Assembly: GCF_003932955.1 (NCBI RefSeq)
Contig: NZ_QOVY01000011.1
Coordinates: 28,385 to 92,384, forward strand
DNA length: 64,000 nucleotides
Reading direction: 5' to 3'
Origin: Chryseobacterium sp. SC28
Lineage (GTDB): Bacteria > Bacteroidota > Bacteroidia > Flavobacteriales > Weeksellaceae
Of this stretch, positions 36,037 to 45,832 are shown piece by piece. A program made the position numbers and the translations under genes. Position 1 is the first letter of the stretch. Each line of letters begins with the position of its first letter. The notes beneath the pieces are model-generated. The model saw only the letters and a list, made by a program, of their open reading frames with translations. It did not search any database and was not told the origin of the DNA.

Positions 36037-39000
36037 TTATTTTAATAAAACCATTTTTTCAACAGCGGTTGCTCCGCCGGAACATTTTTCTTGGTTCTGG
36101 CTGCGTGCAAATATCTTAAAAATATATGTACCTTTTGCAACGGTATCGCCAAAATCATCTTTTCCGTCCCATTCTATAGCCTGCCTTGGTGTGCGGAAGC
36201 CCTGTAGAAAGGGTTCGGCCGAAACAGTTGTAGAAAGTGTTCTTACTATTTTGCCCGTGATGGTATAAATTTGGACATTCACATCCAGGAGATCATCGCA
36301 ATTGTGTTCAAACTGTACATAAGTCTTGTTGGTAAAGGGATTGGGCCAGTTCAGAAGTCTGTTGACTACTAATTTTTTCTCCGACTCGTCTTTGACTACA
36401 AAGTTTAACGTAGAGGACGCCGAATTATTGTTGATGTCCCAAACTTTGAAGACCAACTGATGCTCGCCGGGCGATAAACTTTTTAGAGGGAAGGTGACCG
36501 ATCCCTTCTGATAATCCTTCAAATCGCCAAAAACGCAACCATTCCCGTCGCCGGAGGCAAAATAATCGTTGACCGCTGTGGTATTGACGATATCGCCATC
36601 CAAAACGAAAGTGATGTCGTGACCGATTCCCGCACCCGTCGAGTTGATTCCCATATTGTCTTTCACGCAGGCCAGCAGCATGGGATTCTGATCTGTGATT
36701 CCGCCATTGGCAAAATTGGTATTGTTCATATAAAGATTGATTGTGGGTGGCTCCGAATCGTTGATGCCGTCGGGATTGATGTCGCCTACAGATTGCACTT
36801 GGTTTGTAAAAACGTCGTGGGCATTGACTTTTGCGTTTTCGAAATTATCGGCATAAGCTAGGATTCTTCCGTTTCCGGTTTCATAATTGATGTCTTTTGG
36901 CACATAAAACTCTACGGTGTAGTTACCATTCACCACCTTTCCCGAAGATTTGACGATGGCGCTGGGTTCTTCGTCGTAAACCAGCTTGGGATTGAGATCC
37001 GGCGCATTGTCATTATTCAAGGTTGTTTTCTTAATTTTTTTATCAAAAATATTAATGGCAATTCTCCCGTTGAAGCCGCTGTCCAAAGTTCCGTCGGCTT
37101 TGTTTACGTGGCCTTTTATTGTGACAAAGTCCAAAGCTCTTATCTTCCCCGGTACGGGCGTTTCAATATTGTCAATTTTCAGTAATCGTTGTGGTCTGCT
37201 CATTTTCATGGCGGGATCTCCTAAGAAGTTGACACGCAATGGGTCAGACGATCCGCCGTAAGACGTGTTGAACTGCTGTCTCGCGCGCAGATGGGCATCT
37301 CCGAGTGCTAAAAAGTCATCATTATAGAGTTTAAAAAGATTTGTCGTAAAAAACTGCGTGAACTGTCGGCCATACACCACCGAAATAGCTCGGCTGGAAG
37401 TAATCATCGTCGCAGCGCCGCCTGTGGAGAGTTTCATAAGCTGTTCTCCCGCGGAGTTGGCATTGGGTTCATCCCATAGAGTAAATTCGCAAGTAATGGT
37501 AGAAACCAACGGAAATCTGCTGTAAACGGATGTAAAATTATTAAATCCCTGAACTTCTGTGGGACTCAAGACGCGTTCTTGAGCCCAGCCATTGATGCCG
37601 CCATGGCCGAAATAGAAAAGATATAAACTATTGCCCACATCATTGGAAATGGCTTGATTGACCTGCGGAAATCGCTGCCCGCCTGCACTGGTGACTGCCG
37701 GAAAGGCATCAAGATAGAGTTTTCGGATGTTATATTCCGGCTTGTCTGTATTGGTTTCAAAATTTTGTTTTATGGAATAATCTACGAGGTCGTGGAAAGG
37801 TTTTCCTACCGGATATGGTCCGTCGCCATCAGAATCGTCATCGGCTACGAAATCCAACTTCATCCGCCATTCTCCAAAGGGTGAGGACTGCCCCGGGAGG
37901 GCGTTGTAATAAGCCAATGTTTTGTCCATCATAACTTTAGCTTCCGAAACATTGTCCGCAGGTAATCTGCCGATGGGTAAATCTGGAACGATATCGGTAG
38001 GCTTCGGTGCTGTTTGCGGCCTCGTCATCACGAAGTAATCATCGGTAACGTACGAACCTATACCGTCTGCACTGTACCCGCTCTGGTAGCTTGGCAGGAC
38101 ATCGGTATTGTTGGGGATTCTGTTTTTAAAATCATACGAAGTATCACCCAGGAGAAATACATATTTCAGGGAACCCAGAGGGGTGTTTAGTTTGGTTACA
38201 AAATCGCGGATTGCCGTGATATCTTTGCTGCCACTGCTATATTCGTTATAGATTTTATTGACATCTACTATTTGCACATTGAAACCACTTTTGGATTGGT
38301 GATAAGATGCGAGCCGCTGTGCTTGGCTAAAGTAAGTTGGCTGCGTAATAATCAAATAATCTATGTTTTGCAGTGCTGCCAAGTCCTGATTATCAATCTT
38401 GCCCACAAAACCGGGCTCAAAAGCCGCCGTATTTTTGAAAGCTACAAATTCATTATTAAAATAAGGACTGCCGGCGACGTATCCGAAATTGAAAATCGTA
38501 TTTTGCCCATTTTTATCGGTCACTTTCTTTGCATTGGTAAGATCGGATACATCCCAGACCTGATCGAGCGCGGCGGCATTGGAAATAGAAAAACCATAAG
38601 CAGTTCCCGTTCCCTCCATAATCTCGAAATCCCGGAAATTCATTTGGCTATCGTTAAAAGTTAAATCTTCCTTATATTGCACTTCGGCATAGTCAAAATA
38701 AAATTTGGCATTCGGATTGGCGCTTATGTTGGTATTATAATTGAATTTGACGGTGTTGCCGCTTTGATTGGTAAGTGTATCTACAAATTGTAGCGTGACA
38801 TAGGCATTCGAATTGCTGGCTACCGACATTTCGTTTTGGGTGCCGTTTACATCAAAAGCGATTTTGCCGGATTGAGCTTCGAACCCGATGACCTGTGTCT
38901 GAAATTTGATGACATCAGTAGGCTTCATAGGACTTCTTGTGCTGAAGATGATTTCTCTGGATCCCGAAATCACATCTCCCGTCCAGATTCTTCCCAATCG

Positions 39001-39975
39001 GGCAAGGTTGAATTTCTCCTCATTCACGACTTGGTAATCGTCGAAGCGAGTGATGAGGTCTGCCGGCAAATCATTATCTATGGTCTGAACTCTTTTTCCC
39101 GGACCTGTGTCGAAGTTTATGAAATAATAGGAAACGTCTTCATAGATATTCACCACATTATTCGGATAATAGTCTCTGGTTTCGATTCTCTTAAATCCGT
39201 TGCCGTTATCGGTGTTGTAGAGGTTGTATCCATTAGGTCCTTGTGCGTAGAAAAGTGCGTAATCATTATCGTCCCATACGCCGTCTTCTTCGCCGATGAC
39301 TTGGATGGCGTCTTCCTGCAAGGCTGCGAAACGATTGTCCTGATTGTGCTCCGGCAGCATCACGCCACCATTGCCGTATATTCTGAAATTTTTGGGATTG
39401 ATGCCGGCCGGGTTGATGCCGTTTTGTTGTAGAAATTGCTTGGTAATTTTGAAAACCCCGGATTTATCCACTTTTATTTTGTAAAAAGTTCCCGATTTCA
39501 GCGGGTTCTCGGTAGTACCCAATTTGTTGGTACCGTTTCTGAATAGGGAAGCCACGTTTTTCTCGGTGGGCGCAATATTGAAAGAAACTAATTTGTATAT
39601 TTTGTTGTTCTCAACTTTTATAGTTTCAACGCTGATGTTGGCGCTTTCGCTTTTTTCGATCTCATTGTAAAAATAATTGATGCTGCTTCGGGGTTTAGAG
39701 GATAAGGAATTGATTTTCAAATCTTTAATATCTTTTGCAGCCAAGGGTTCCCATACAAATTGATCCAGCCTCAGTTGGGAGGCTGTTTTCACGCTCAGAT
39801 TAACGTAGATGGAATTGGCTTCTATTCTATAAATATAATTGCTAAAGAAAGGATAGGTCAATTTTTCGATTCCGTAGTCTATTTCCTTATAGCCATCCCA
39901 GTTTAAAGAGATTTTTTGGGCATGCCCCAATATGGAAATTATACAGCAAACTAAAATAGAAAGATTGAATTTCAT
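36037..39975 (-). CDS. porU: T9SS C-terminal signal peptidase/sortase PorU
   Basis: The 1312-residue C25 (gingipain-type) peptidase has a signal peptide ending LGHAQ and a long N-terminal domain. The catalytic pair is H791 in YFGHGGINGW and C829 in STITCEFTLWDEP, and there is an Ig-like segment and its own C-terminal domain (NWPNPFTNKT to AVEKMVLLK). PorU removes the sorting domain of T9SS cargo at the cell surface and attaches the cargo to LPS in Porphyromonas. An ATG two codons upstream (39981) is also possible. It heads porU-porV and is divergent from gldJ. Confidence 0.96.
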   Translation of the reverse strand: MKFNLSILVCCIISILGHAQKISLNWDGYKEIDYGIEKLTYPFFSNYIYRIEANSIYVNLSVKTASQLRLDQFVWEPLAAKDIKDLKINSLSSKPRSSINYFYNEIEKSESANISVETIKVENNKIYKLVSFNIAPTEKNVASLFRNGTNKLGTTENPLKSGTFYKIKVDKSGVFKITKQFLQQNGINPAGINPKNFRIYGNGGVMLPEHNQDNRFAALQEDAIQVIGEEDGVWDDNDYALFYAQGPNGYNLYNTDNGNGFKRIETRDYYPNNVVNIYEDVSYYFINFDTGPGKRVQTIDNDLPADLITRFDDYQVVNEEKFNLARLGRIWTGDVISGSREIIFSTRSPMKPTDVIKFQTQVIGFEAQSGKIAFDVNGTQNEMSVASNSNAYVTLQFVDTLTNQSGNTVKFNYNTNISANPNAKFYFDYAEVQYKEDLTFNDSQMNFRDFEIMEGTGTAYGFSISNAAALDQVWDVSDLTNAKKVTDKNGQNTIFNFGYVAGSPYFNNEFVAFKNTAAFEPGFVGKIDNQDLAALQNIDYLIITQPTYFSQAQRLASYHQSKSGFNVQIVDVNKIYNEYSSGSKDITAIRDFVTKLNTPLGSLKYVFLLGDTSYDFKNRIPNNTDVLPSYQSGYSADGIGSYVTDDYFVMTRPQTAPKPTDIVPDLPIGRLPADNVSEAKVMMDKTLAYYNALPGQSSPFGEWRMKLDFVADDDSDGDGPYPVGKPFHDLVDYSIKQNFETNTDKPEYNIRKLYLDAFPAVTSAGGQRFPQVNQAISNDVGNSLYLFYFGHGGINGWAQERVLSPTEVQGFNNFTSVYSRFPLVSTITCEFTLWDEPNANSAGEQLMKLSTGGAATMITSSRAISVVYGRQFTQFFTTNLFKLYNDDFLALGDAHLRARQQFNTSYGGSSDPLRVNFLGDPAMKMSRPQRLLKIDNIETPVPGKIRALDFVTIKGHVNKADGTLDSGFNGRIAINIFDKKIKKTTLNNDNAPDLNPKLVYDEEPSAIVKSSGKVVNGNYTVEFYVPKDINYETGNGRILAYADNFENAKVNAHDVFTNQVQSVGDINPDGINDSEPPTINLYMNNTNFANGGITDQNPMLLACVKDNMGINSTGAGIGHDITFVLDGDIVNTTAVNDYFASGDGNGCVFGDLKDYQKGSVTFPLKSLSPGEHQLVFKVWDINNNSASSTLNFVVKDESEKKLVVNRLLNWPNPFTNKTYVQFEHNCDDLLDVNVQIYTITGKIVRTLSTTVSAEPFLQGFRTPRQAIEWDGKDDFGDTVAKGTYIFKIFARSQNQEKCSGGATAVEKMVLLK

Positions 39976-40135
39976 CAACATTATTTTATTTAAGATTACA
40001 AAATAAACGAATTTTTTAAAAAAATGGTATATAATAAAATTTATTTAATTGCGTTTCATCAAAAAAAGGCAAACAATATTTGATTAATCAAAGAATTTCT
40101 ATTTTCTTTGTACTTTGAAAATTTCTATATCTATT

Positions 40136-41743
40136 ATGAAAAAACTCAGGCTGTTTTCGGTAATTACTTTAAGCGCAACAATGATTTTGGTAAGTTGTGG
40201 TGGAGGTAGTGGCTCCAAGAAAGGTGGCGGTACGAAAGGTTTTGTGAGCAAGACCGGCTGGAAACCCAACGAAAAAGACGGATGGTTCTTTTCTGGTAAG
40301 CAACAAAAAATAAAGGGATGGCCGGGGATGGTCTATGTAGAAGGAGGAACTTTTACGATGGGATTGGTAGAAGACAATGTGATGCACGATTGGAATAATA
40401 CCCCAAGAAGAATGCAAGTCAGCTCTTTCTTCATCGGAGATACCGAGATTACAAATTCAGAATACAGAGAGTACACCACCTGGCTCAAATTCATATTCCC
40501 ACCCTCCGATCCCGGCTTCAAGCATATCTATACAGGCGCCCTGCCCGATACATTGGTGTGGAACAATAAGCTTTCCCGCAACGATTATGCCGAGACTTAT
40601 TTCCGTTCTCCGGAGTACGACTACTATCCGGTAGTTGGGGTTTCTTGGTTGCAAGCGACGAAGTACTGCGACTGGCTTACGGATAGAGCCAACGAAAAAG
40701 CGCTCATGAGGCAAGGCGTCATCGCAAAAGATATCTACAGCGCAGACAAAGCAGCAGCACCCGGCGCCACCTTCAATATGGATAAGTTCAAATCGAACGA
40801 TCCGGAAATGGAAGCCTACATCGATCAGAAAAAGCTACAGCAGCGAAGCGGGATCCGGACAACTAATGAGAAAATTGCTGCTGCTAACAGAAACGCCGTC
40901 TCAGGCGTTGTAGAAAAATTCAGACTTCCCACAGAAGTAGAGTGGGAGTTTGCAGCGCTGGGTCTTCAGAAAAAAAGAGACTACAACAATTACCTTGGAA
41001 AAAGCCCGGCCATTGAAAACATCAAGGGCAAAAAAGGAAGAAACAAAGGAATGTACCTCGAAAACTTCAAAATGGGAAGAGGCGATTACTCCGGTGTCGC
41101 CGGCTGGAAAAACGACGGTTCGCCAACCACCTCAGACGTCAAACAATATCCTGCTAATGATTTGGGAATTTTCGGGATGTATGGCAATGTTGCCGAATGG
41201 GTAGCAGATATCTACAGACCAATTATCGACGAAGAATTTAGTGATTTTAACTATTTCCGTGGCAATATGGTCGTCCAAGCCGTTAAAAATCCCGACGGTA
41301 CGTATAAAAAAGTCGGAAATGTCGATATCAAATACGACACATTGGCAGACGGCCGATTGGTTTACAAAGGATTACCGGGCGAATTTGAAAGAAAAGTGGT
41401 AGAAGATAACAGAAACTACCGAGATGGTGACTATCAGTCTTCATTGGATGCCGGCGGAACGCCCCCAAGCGACAGTTCGGATTTTAATATGTATAACTCT
41501 GTAAAACCAAGATTCATCGTGGATAAAGATGGCAACGTCGTAATGCAAAAAAGCAAAGAAAGAGCAACTTCACCAGTCAATGATTACAGCAGAGTGGTGA
41601 AAGGCGGATCTTGGCTGGACTCAGCTTATTGGCTGGATCCGGGACAAAGAAGATTCAAAAATCAAATGAAAGGTTATGGATGGATTGGCTTCCGCGTTGC
41701 ACAAGATGCCAAAAACAACAAATCAAAAAGAACAAAAAGATAA
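40136..41743 (+). CDS. gldJ: Gliding motility/T9SS lipoprotein GldJ
   Basis: The 535-residue protein has a lipoprotein signal with lipobox LVSC. An SUMF1/FGE-like domain follows: MVYVEGGTFTMG, VSSFFIGDTEITNSEYREY, YYPVVGVSWLQATKYCDWL, KFRLPTEVEWEFAALG, MYGNVAEWVADI and VVKGGSWLD near the end. GldJ forms part of the periplasmic ring of T9SS and stabilises other Gld proteins. ATG 40136 is chosen over a TTG seven codons upstream because it gives a normal lipoprotein signal. It is divergent from porU and followed by murF, a common order in this class. Confidence 0.95.
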   Translation: MKKLRLFSVITLSATMILVSCGGGSGSKKGGGTKGFVSKTGWKPNEKDGWFFSGKQQKIKGWPGMVYVEGGTFTMGLVEDNVMHDWNNTPRRMQVSSFFIGDTEITNSEYREYTTWLKFIFPPSDPGFKHIYTGALPDTLVWNNKLSRNDYAETYFRSPEYDYYPVVGVSWLQATKYCDWLTDRANEKALMRQGVIAKDIYSADKAAAPGATFNMDKFKSNDPEMEAYIDQKKLQQRSGIRTTNEKIAAANRNAVSGVVEKFRLPTEVEWEFAALGLQKKRDYNNYLGKSPAIENIKGKKGRNKGMYLENFKMGRGDYSGVAGWKNDGSPTTSDVKQYPANDLGIFGMYGNVAEWVADIYRPIIDEEFSDFNYFRGNMVVQAVKNPDGTYKKVGNVDIKYDTLADGRLVYKGLPGEFERKVVEDNRNYRDGDYQSSLDAGGTPPSDSSDFNMYNSVKPRFIVDKDGNVVMQKSKERATSPVNDYSRVVKGGSWLDSAYWLDPGQRRFKNQMKGYGWIGFRVAQDAKNNKSKRTKR

Positions 41744-41766
41744 ATTTTATTGCCGCAGCAAAATAT

Positions 41767-41794
41767 AAAAACAGCAGAATTTTCTGCTGTTTTT
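41767..41794 (+). terminator. Terminator after gldJ
   Basis: AAAAACAGCAGAA at 41767-41779 pairs perfectly with TTCTGCTGTTTTT at 41782-41794, giving a 13-bp stem. The stem is AT-rich at its base and ends in T residues. The right arm overlaps the TTG used as -33 element of murF. Confidence 0.8.
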
Positions 41795-41825
41795 GTTTAA
41801 AAAGAAGACCATTTGTTTACTTTTG
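41793..41825 (+). promoter_or_regulatory. Promoter of murF, TTG-N22-TACTTTTG
   Basis: TTG at 41793-41795, a 22-nt gap and TACTTTTG at 41818-41825 fit the Bacteroidetes consensus. The murF ATG follows after four bases, so the message would be leaderless or nearly so. Confidence 0.7.
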
Positions 41826-41829
41826 AATT

Positions 41830-43101
41830 ATGAATATTGAGCAATTTTATCCGATTTTTTTGCAGAGTTCCAATGTAGTAATCGACAGCCGAAAAGTTGA
41901 AAAGGGAAGCATTCTTTTTGCATTCTCGGGCGAAAATTTCAATGCGGCGGAAAAGGCCGATGAAGCAATGGCCAAAGGTGCTTTAGCCGTCATCGTGGAA
42001 GATGAAAAATTTGCAGATGCCGACAAAAATATTTTCTACGTACCATCGACCTTGATTTTTTTGCAACAACTGGCGATTTTTCACAGAAATCAGCTTCATA
42101 TTCCCATCATTGGTCTCACAGGAAGCAACGGAAAAACCACCACCAAGGAACTGATAAGTGCCGTTTTATCCGCCAAATTCAATACACAACACACGCTCGG
42201 AAATCTGAACAACCATATCGGCGTTCCTCTGACCGTGCTTTCCATCAAAAGCCAGCACCGGATAGCCGTTGTAGAAATGGGTGCCAATCATCAGAAAGAA
42301 ATCGAAACGCTTTGCAAAATGGCCAAGCCGACAATTGGTTACATCACGAATTTTGGTAAAGCGCACCTCGAAGGTTTTGGAGGCTACGAAGGCGTTATCA
42401 AAGGGAAGTCGGAGCTGTATGATTATTTGATGGAGAATGGGCAGCAGATTTTAGTCAATGACAATGATCCCATTCAAAAAGAAAAAACCAAAGATTATTC
42501 ATCGAAAATAAGCTTCGGAACTGCTGATTCTGATTATCAGTTTGAGGCCATTTACAAAGATCATTTTGTGGGTGTAAAATATCAAGAAACAGAAATTTTT
42601 TCCAATCTTACAGGGAATTACAATTACGACAACATCTCTGCCGCCGTCGCTTTGGGTCTGTATTTTGACGTGCCAATTGAGGACATTAAAAGCGCTATCG
42701 GAAACTATTTCCCAACCAATATGCGATCTCAAATCCAGAAAAGGGGAAATAAAACGCTGGTTTTGGATACTTACAATGCCAATCCCAGCAGTATGCTGGT
42801 TTCCTTAGAGAATTTTAAATCTTTCGAAGGCAGCAAAACCGTTATTATCGGCGATATGCTGGAGTTGGGCGAAGAAAGTCGGAAGGAACATCAGTCTATT
42901 CTGGATTTTGCGAAATCCTGTAATTTTAATGAAATCATTACCGTCGGGCCGCATTTTCAGTCTGTCTATCATTCGGAAAACGCCTTTCAAAATACATCAG
43001 AATTAGTCGAAAGGCTGAAACTACGCCCCATCCGGAACGAAAATATCCTGCTGAAAGCTTCCCGAGGAATTGCTCTGGAAAAGATTATCGATTTTTTGTA
43101 A
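41830..43101 (+). CDS. murF: UDP-MurNAc-tripeptide-D-alanyl-D-alanine ligase
   Basis: The 423-residue Mur ligase has the N-terminal DSRKVEKGSILFAFSGENFNA block, the P-loop GLTGSNGKTTTKEL, the central VEMGANHQKEI and NFGKAHLEGFGG motifs, and the C-terminal DTYNANPSSM. MurF adds D-Ala-D-Ala to the UDP-MurNAc tripeptide in the cytoplasm, the last soluble step of precursor synthesis. It is separated from gldJ by a terminator and has its own promoter. Confidence 0.96.
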   Translation: MNIEQFYPIFLQSSNVVIDSRKVEKGSILFAFSGENFNAAEKADEAMAKGALAVIVEDEKFADADKNIFYVPSTLIFLQQLAIFHRNQLHIPIIGLTGSNGKTTTKELISAVLSAKFNTQHTLGNLNNHIGVPLTVLSIKSQHRIAVVEMGANHQKEIETLCKMAKPTIGYITNFGKAHLEGFGGYEGVIKGKSELYDYLMENGQQILVNDNDPIQKEKTKDYSSKISFGTADSDYQFEAIYKDHFVGVKYQETEIFSNLTGNYNYDNISAAVALGLYFDVPIEDIKSAIGNYFPTNMRSQIQKRGNKTLVLDTYNANPSSMLVSLENFKSFEGSKTVIIGDMLELGEESRKEHQSILDFAKSCNFNEIITVGPHFQSVYHSENAFQNTSELVERLKLRPIRNENILLKASRGIALEKIIDFL

Positions 43102-43122
43102 TATTAAGAAAATTCCCAAATT

Positions 43123-43737
43123 TTAAGATTGAGGATTTTTATTTTTAAAATCATTAAGAATCAGCCTAATATTCTCAAAAGTCGACGGCAATATTTCGGT
43201 TTGGATTTCTTCTTCGTTTTTCCAGCCTACTTCGCTGATACCTTCCTCGATTTGCGGTTTTGGGGTTTCGTTTCCGCGATAAAACATCTCAAACCAATAC
43301 GTCGTTTTCAGAACCTTGGAGCCGTCTCTTTCTGTATAAATATGATAGGTAGCGTTGATGAAATCCCTGAGTTCCAGATCCGAAAGCCCACATTCTTCCT
43401 GCACTTCCCGCACCGCGGCCAGCTCCTTGGATTCGCCTTTTTCGATTTTCCCTTTCGGAAGATCCCATTTTCCCAGGCGGTGGATGAATAGGATTTGGTG
43501 TTCAGGATTCAAAACGAGGCCGCCCGCTGCCTCGATATTTCTAAAAAATCCTTTGAAATCTGCCCAGAGTTGATCCAGATCTTGATGATAAATATTGATG
43601 CCTTGGGATGGCGTATTGGTCAAAAGATCGACCGCGAATTCGAAGCTATGCATTCCATCGTAATTCATTGTTTTCGGGCTGTTTTCGGGCTTCTCGCTCA
43701 AAACTATTTTTTTTTCATTGATAAAAACTTTATACAT
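43123..43737 (-). CDS. Nudix hydrolase
   Basis: The 204-residue protein carries the full Nudix box from GKIEKGESKELAAVREV to QEECGL at about residues 95-117, and an AGGLVLN strand before it. Nudix enzymes hydrolyse nucleoside diphosphates linked to another group. The N-terminal 70 residues are an extra domain of unknown role. It is convergent with murF and divergent from the SRPBCC gene, 37 bp away. Confidence 0.92.
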   Translation of the reverse strand: MYKVFINEKKIVLSEKPENSPKTMNYDGMHSFEFAVDLLTNTPSQGINIYHQDLDQLWADFKGFFRNIEAAGGLVLNPEHQILFIHRLGKWDLPKGKIEKGESKELAAVREVQEECGLSDLELRDFINATYHIYTERDGSKVLKTTYWFEMFYRGNETPKPQIEEGISEVGWKNEEEIQTEILPSTFENIRLILNDFKNKNPQS

Positions 43738-43774
43738 TTGCAGGGCTTTTGATATAATTACAAAAATATAAAAA

Positions 43775-44161
43775 ATGAATTTAGAAGGACGAAAAATTAT
43801 AGTAAATAAATCTTCATCAGAACTGGCAGAAATGCTGAAAACCCCGCAAGATTACAAAGATCTGATGCCGGAAAGTCTGCAGAAATTCGAGACAAGCGAG
43901 GATGGTTTCAAATTCGGACTTAAAGGAATGCCGGAAATCGCTTTGAAAATCGAAAACGTTTCTGATAAAGAAGTAGTCCTCAGATCTGCAAGCTCCAGTC
44001 TTGATTTTACTTTAAAAGGAACCATGAATCCTTTGAACGGAAACCAAACGGAAGTTCAACTGTTATTTGAAGGGCAATTCAATCCGTTTATCAAAATGAT
44101 GGTGGAAAAACCATTGCAGAATTTCATTAACACCTTGACGGATAAAATCGAGCAACTTTAA
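43775..44161 (+). CDS. SRPBCC-family protein
   Basis: The 128-residue protein shows the START/SRPBCC pattern: an N-terminal strand with ELAEMLKTPQDYKDLMPES, a run of beta strands and a long C-terminal helix (FIKMMVEKPLQNFINTLTDKIEQL). No signal peptide or catalytic motif is visible. Proteins of this fold bind hydrophobic ligands; the function here is unknown. Its stop is followed after one base by the convergent anmK end. Confidence 0.75.
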   Translation: MNLEGRKIIVNKSSSELAEMLKTPQDYKDLMPESLQKFETSEDGFKFGLKGMPEIALKIENVSDKEVVLRSASSSLDFTLKGTMNPLNGNQTEVQLLFEGQFNPFIKMMVEKPLQNFINTLTDKIEQL

Positions 44162-44162
44162 A

Positions 44163-45218
44163 TCAACAAATCAGTCCCGAAGAATGATCCCTCAAACTTC
44201 CGGTGGCTGACGACAGCACATTGTTGAGGTTCAACGATCTCAAAACACCCATAAAAGCAAAAATCAAAGCTTCTTTGTATTCGATAATTTCTTTTGTCGG
44301 AATGCTGATTTCGGTTTTGGTCTTTGCTTTTATTTTTTCGATGAGATAGCTGTTGTACGTTCCTCCGCCCGTGCTCAAGACATTTTTAATTCGAAAATCA
44401 TCAAATATTTTAGCAATTTGAACCGAAGAATGTTCCGTGAAAGTTGCCAGAAGATCTTCCGGTTTTTGATCTTTAATTAATGGAAAAATATACTCATTGA
44501 TCCATTCAGTTCCCAAAGACTTTGGTGCTTTTTCTTGGTAGAATTCTAATTGATTCAGTTCCGTCAGAAGGTCATAATCGATCGTGCCGCTTCTAGCGAA
44601 GTCGCCATTTTCGTCGTGTTTTTTTCCTAATTTGAAGGCTAATTCATTAAGGATAATATTCACGGGACAAATATCGAAAGCGATTCGTTTTCCGTTTCTT
44701 TTCAAGGAAATGTTGGAAAATCCACCCAAATTAAGGCAGGCATCAAACTCTGGAAACAGCAGTTCATCGCCAATAGGAACCAGCGGCGCCCCATTGCCAC
44801 CCAACAAAACATCCTGAGTTCGGAAATCGTAAACGACGGTTTTGTTGGTTCTGATTTTTATGCCTCGCCCGTCGCCAATCTGAAATGTAAATTTTTTCTT
44901 TGGCTGATGAAAAACCGTGTGACCGTGCGAGGCAATCAAATGTAGTTCTTCGATGCTATTTTTTGAAATGAATTCCTGAGTTTTTTCGCCGAGATAAAAG
45001 CCGTATTCGGCATTCAGCGCCAAAAGTTTTTCGCTGGAAATATGGATGGCGTTTTTCAGATTATTTTCCCAGTAAAAAGAGTAGGCGATGGTTTCGCATT
45101 TTAGGATTTCGAAAGTCCAACCGAAATCATTCTTGATAAATTTGGAATAGCAAATGTCCAATCCGTCCAGACTGGTGCCTGACATCAAACCGATGGCGTA
45201 AAAAGTCTGCGTCTTCAT
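44163..45218 (-). CDS. anmK: Anhydro-N-acetylmuramic acid kinase
   Basis: The 351-residue protein starts with the AnmK signature GLMSGTSLDGLDICY and has ASHGHTVFHQP, LGGNGAPLVPIGD, LNLGGFSN and LSTGGGTYN, the ATPase/kinase loops of the family. It converts 1,6-anhydro-MurNAc to MurNAc-6-phosphate in peptidoglycan recycling. It starts at the base after the lptC stop, so lptC-anmK are co-transcribed, linking LPS export and cell-wall recycling genes. Confidence 0.95.
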   Translation of the reverse strand: MKTQTFYAIGLMSGTSLDGLDICYSKFIKNDFGWTFEILKCETIAYSFYWENNLKNAIHISSEKLLALNAEYGFYLGEKTQEFISKNSIEELHLIASHGHTVFHQPKKKFTFQIGDGRGIKIRTNKTVVYDFRTQDVLLGGNGAPLVPIGDELLFPEFDACLNLGGFSNISLKRNGKRIAFDICPVNIILNELAFKLGKKHDENGDFARSGTIDYDLLTELNQLEFYQEKAPKSLGTEWINEYIFPLIKDQKPEDLLATFTEHSSVQIAKIFDDFRIKNVLSTGGGTYNSYLIEKIKAKTKTEISIPTKEIIEYKEALIFAFMGVLRSLNLNNVLSSATGSLRDHSSGLIC

Positions 45219-45812
45219 TTACTTGCTGGTGACCGGCAGATTGGTAGAGTTGAAACTTCCGGAATTATTGAAGAAGGTATATTCGGTGAAGTCGTCTTTT
45301 GCCACCATTCCGTGCGCGCCCACAAGGATATTTCCGTCTTTGTCGGAAACGTACACGGTGTCTTTGGTGTACATTTGTTTTTTTCGTTTGTCCCAATTGA
45401 TGGTTTCTGTGACGAAGGTTTGACCTTCTGTCGTAATGATTTTCACGCGGCCTTTTGCAAAGTAGAAATCTTTTTTAAGGTCATTTTTTGCATATTTTGC
45501 CCAGATTTTGCCCGGAACTTTAGGATTCTTCTTATCGAAGAATTCCAGATATATTCCTTTTCTTGCTTCGATGTAAGGCGAGTCTATCAGCTCGTATTGC
45601 TCTATCAATGGCGCTTTGAAGCGTACTTTTACCATGCCGGAATCTCTCTGAATGATGGTGCCATTGTGAATGATGGTAGAAGCGAAATTGGTCTTCTTGT
45701 TGCGGTTGATTTTCGTGAGATCTTCTTCGCAGGACTGCATAAGAAAAAACATCAGCAACAGGAAAAGTTGTGATGTTTTGAACTTAAATATTTGTAAGCA
45801 ATAATCTTTCAT
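45219..45812 (-). CDS. lptC: LPS export protein LptC
   Basis: The 197-residue protein has a hydrophobic N-terminal segment with a lipobox-like LMQSC. The LptC pattern of beta strands follows: MVKVRFKAPLIEQYE, GIYLEFFDKK, AKNDLKKDFYFAKGRVKIITTEGQTFVTETINWDKRKKQMYT. LptC passes LPS from the LptBFG ABC transporter to the LptA bridge in the periplasm. In Bacteroidetes it is often a short protein of this size. It lies between an outer-membrane barrel gene and anmK. Confidence 0.88.
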   Translation of the reverse strand: MKDYCLQIFKFKTSQLFLLLMFFLMQSCEEDLTKINRNKKTNFASTIIHNGTIIQRDSGMVKVRFKAPLIEQYELIDSPYIEARKGIYLEFFDKKNPKVPGKIWAKYAKNDLKKDFYFAKGRVKIITTEGQTFVTETINWDKRKKQMYTKDTVYVSDKDGNILVGAHGMVAKDDFTEYTFFNNSGSFNSTNLPVTSK

Positions 45813-45832
45813 AGATTATCTGAAGCCGTTCG

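Noticed and set aside
40115..40135. A TTG start for gldJ seven codons upstream
   Set aside because: It would spoil the lipoprotein signal peptide; ATG 40136 gives a proper lipobox position.
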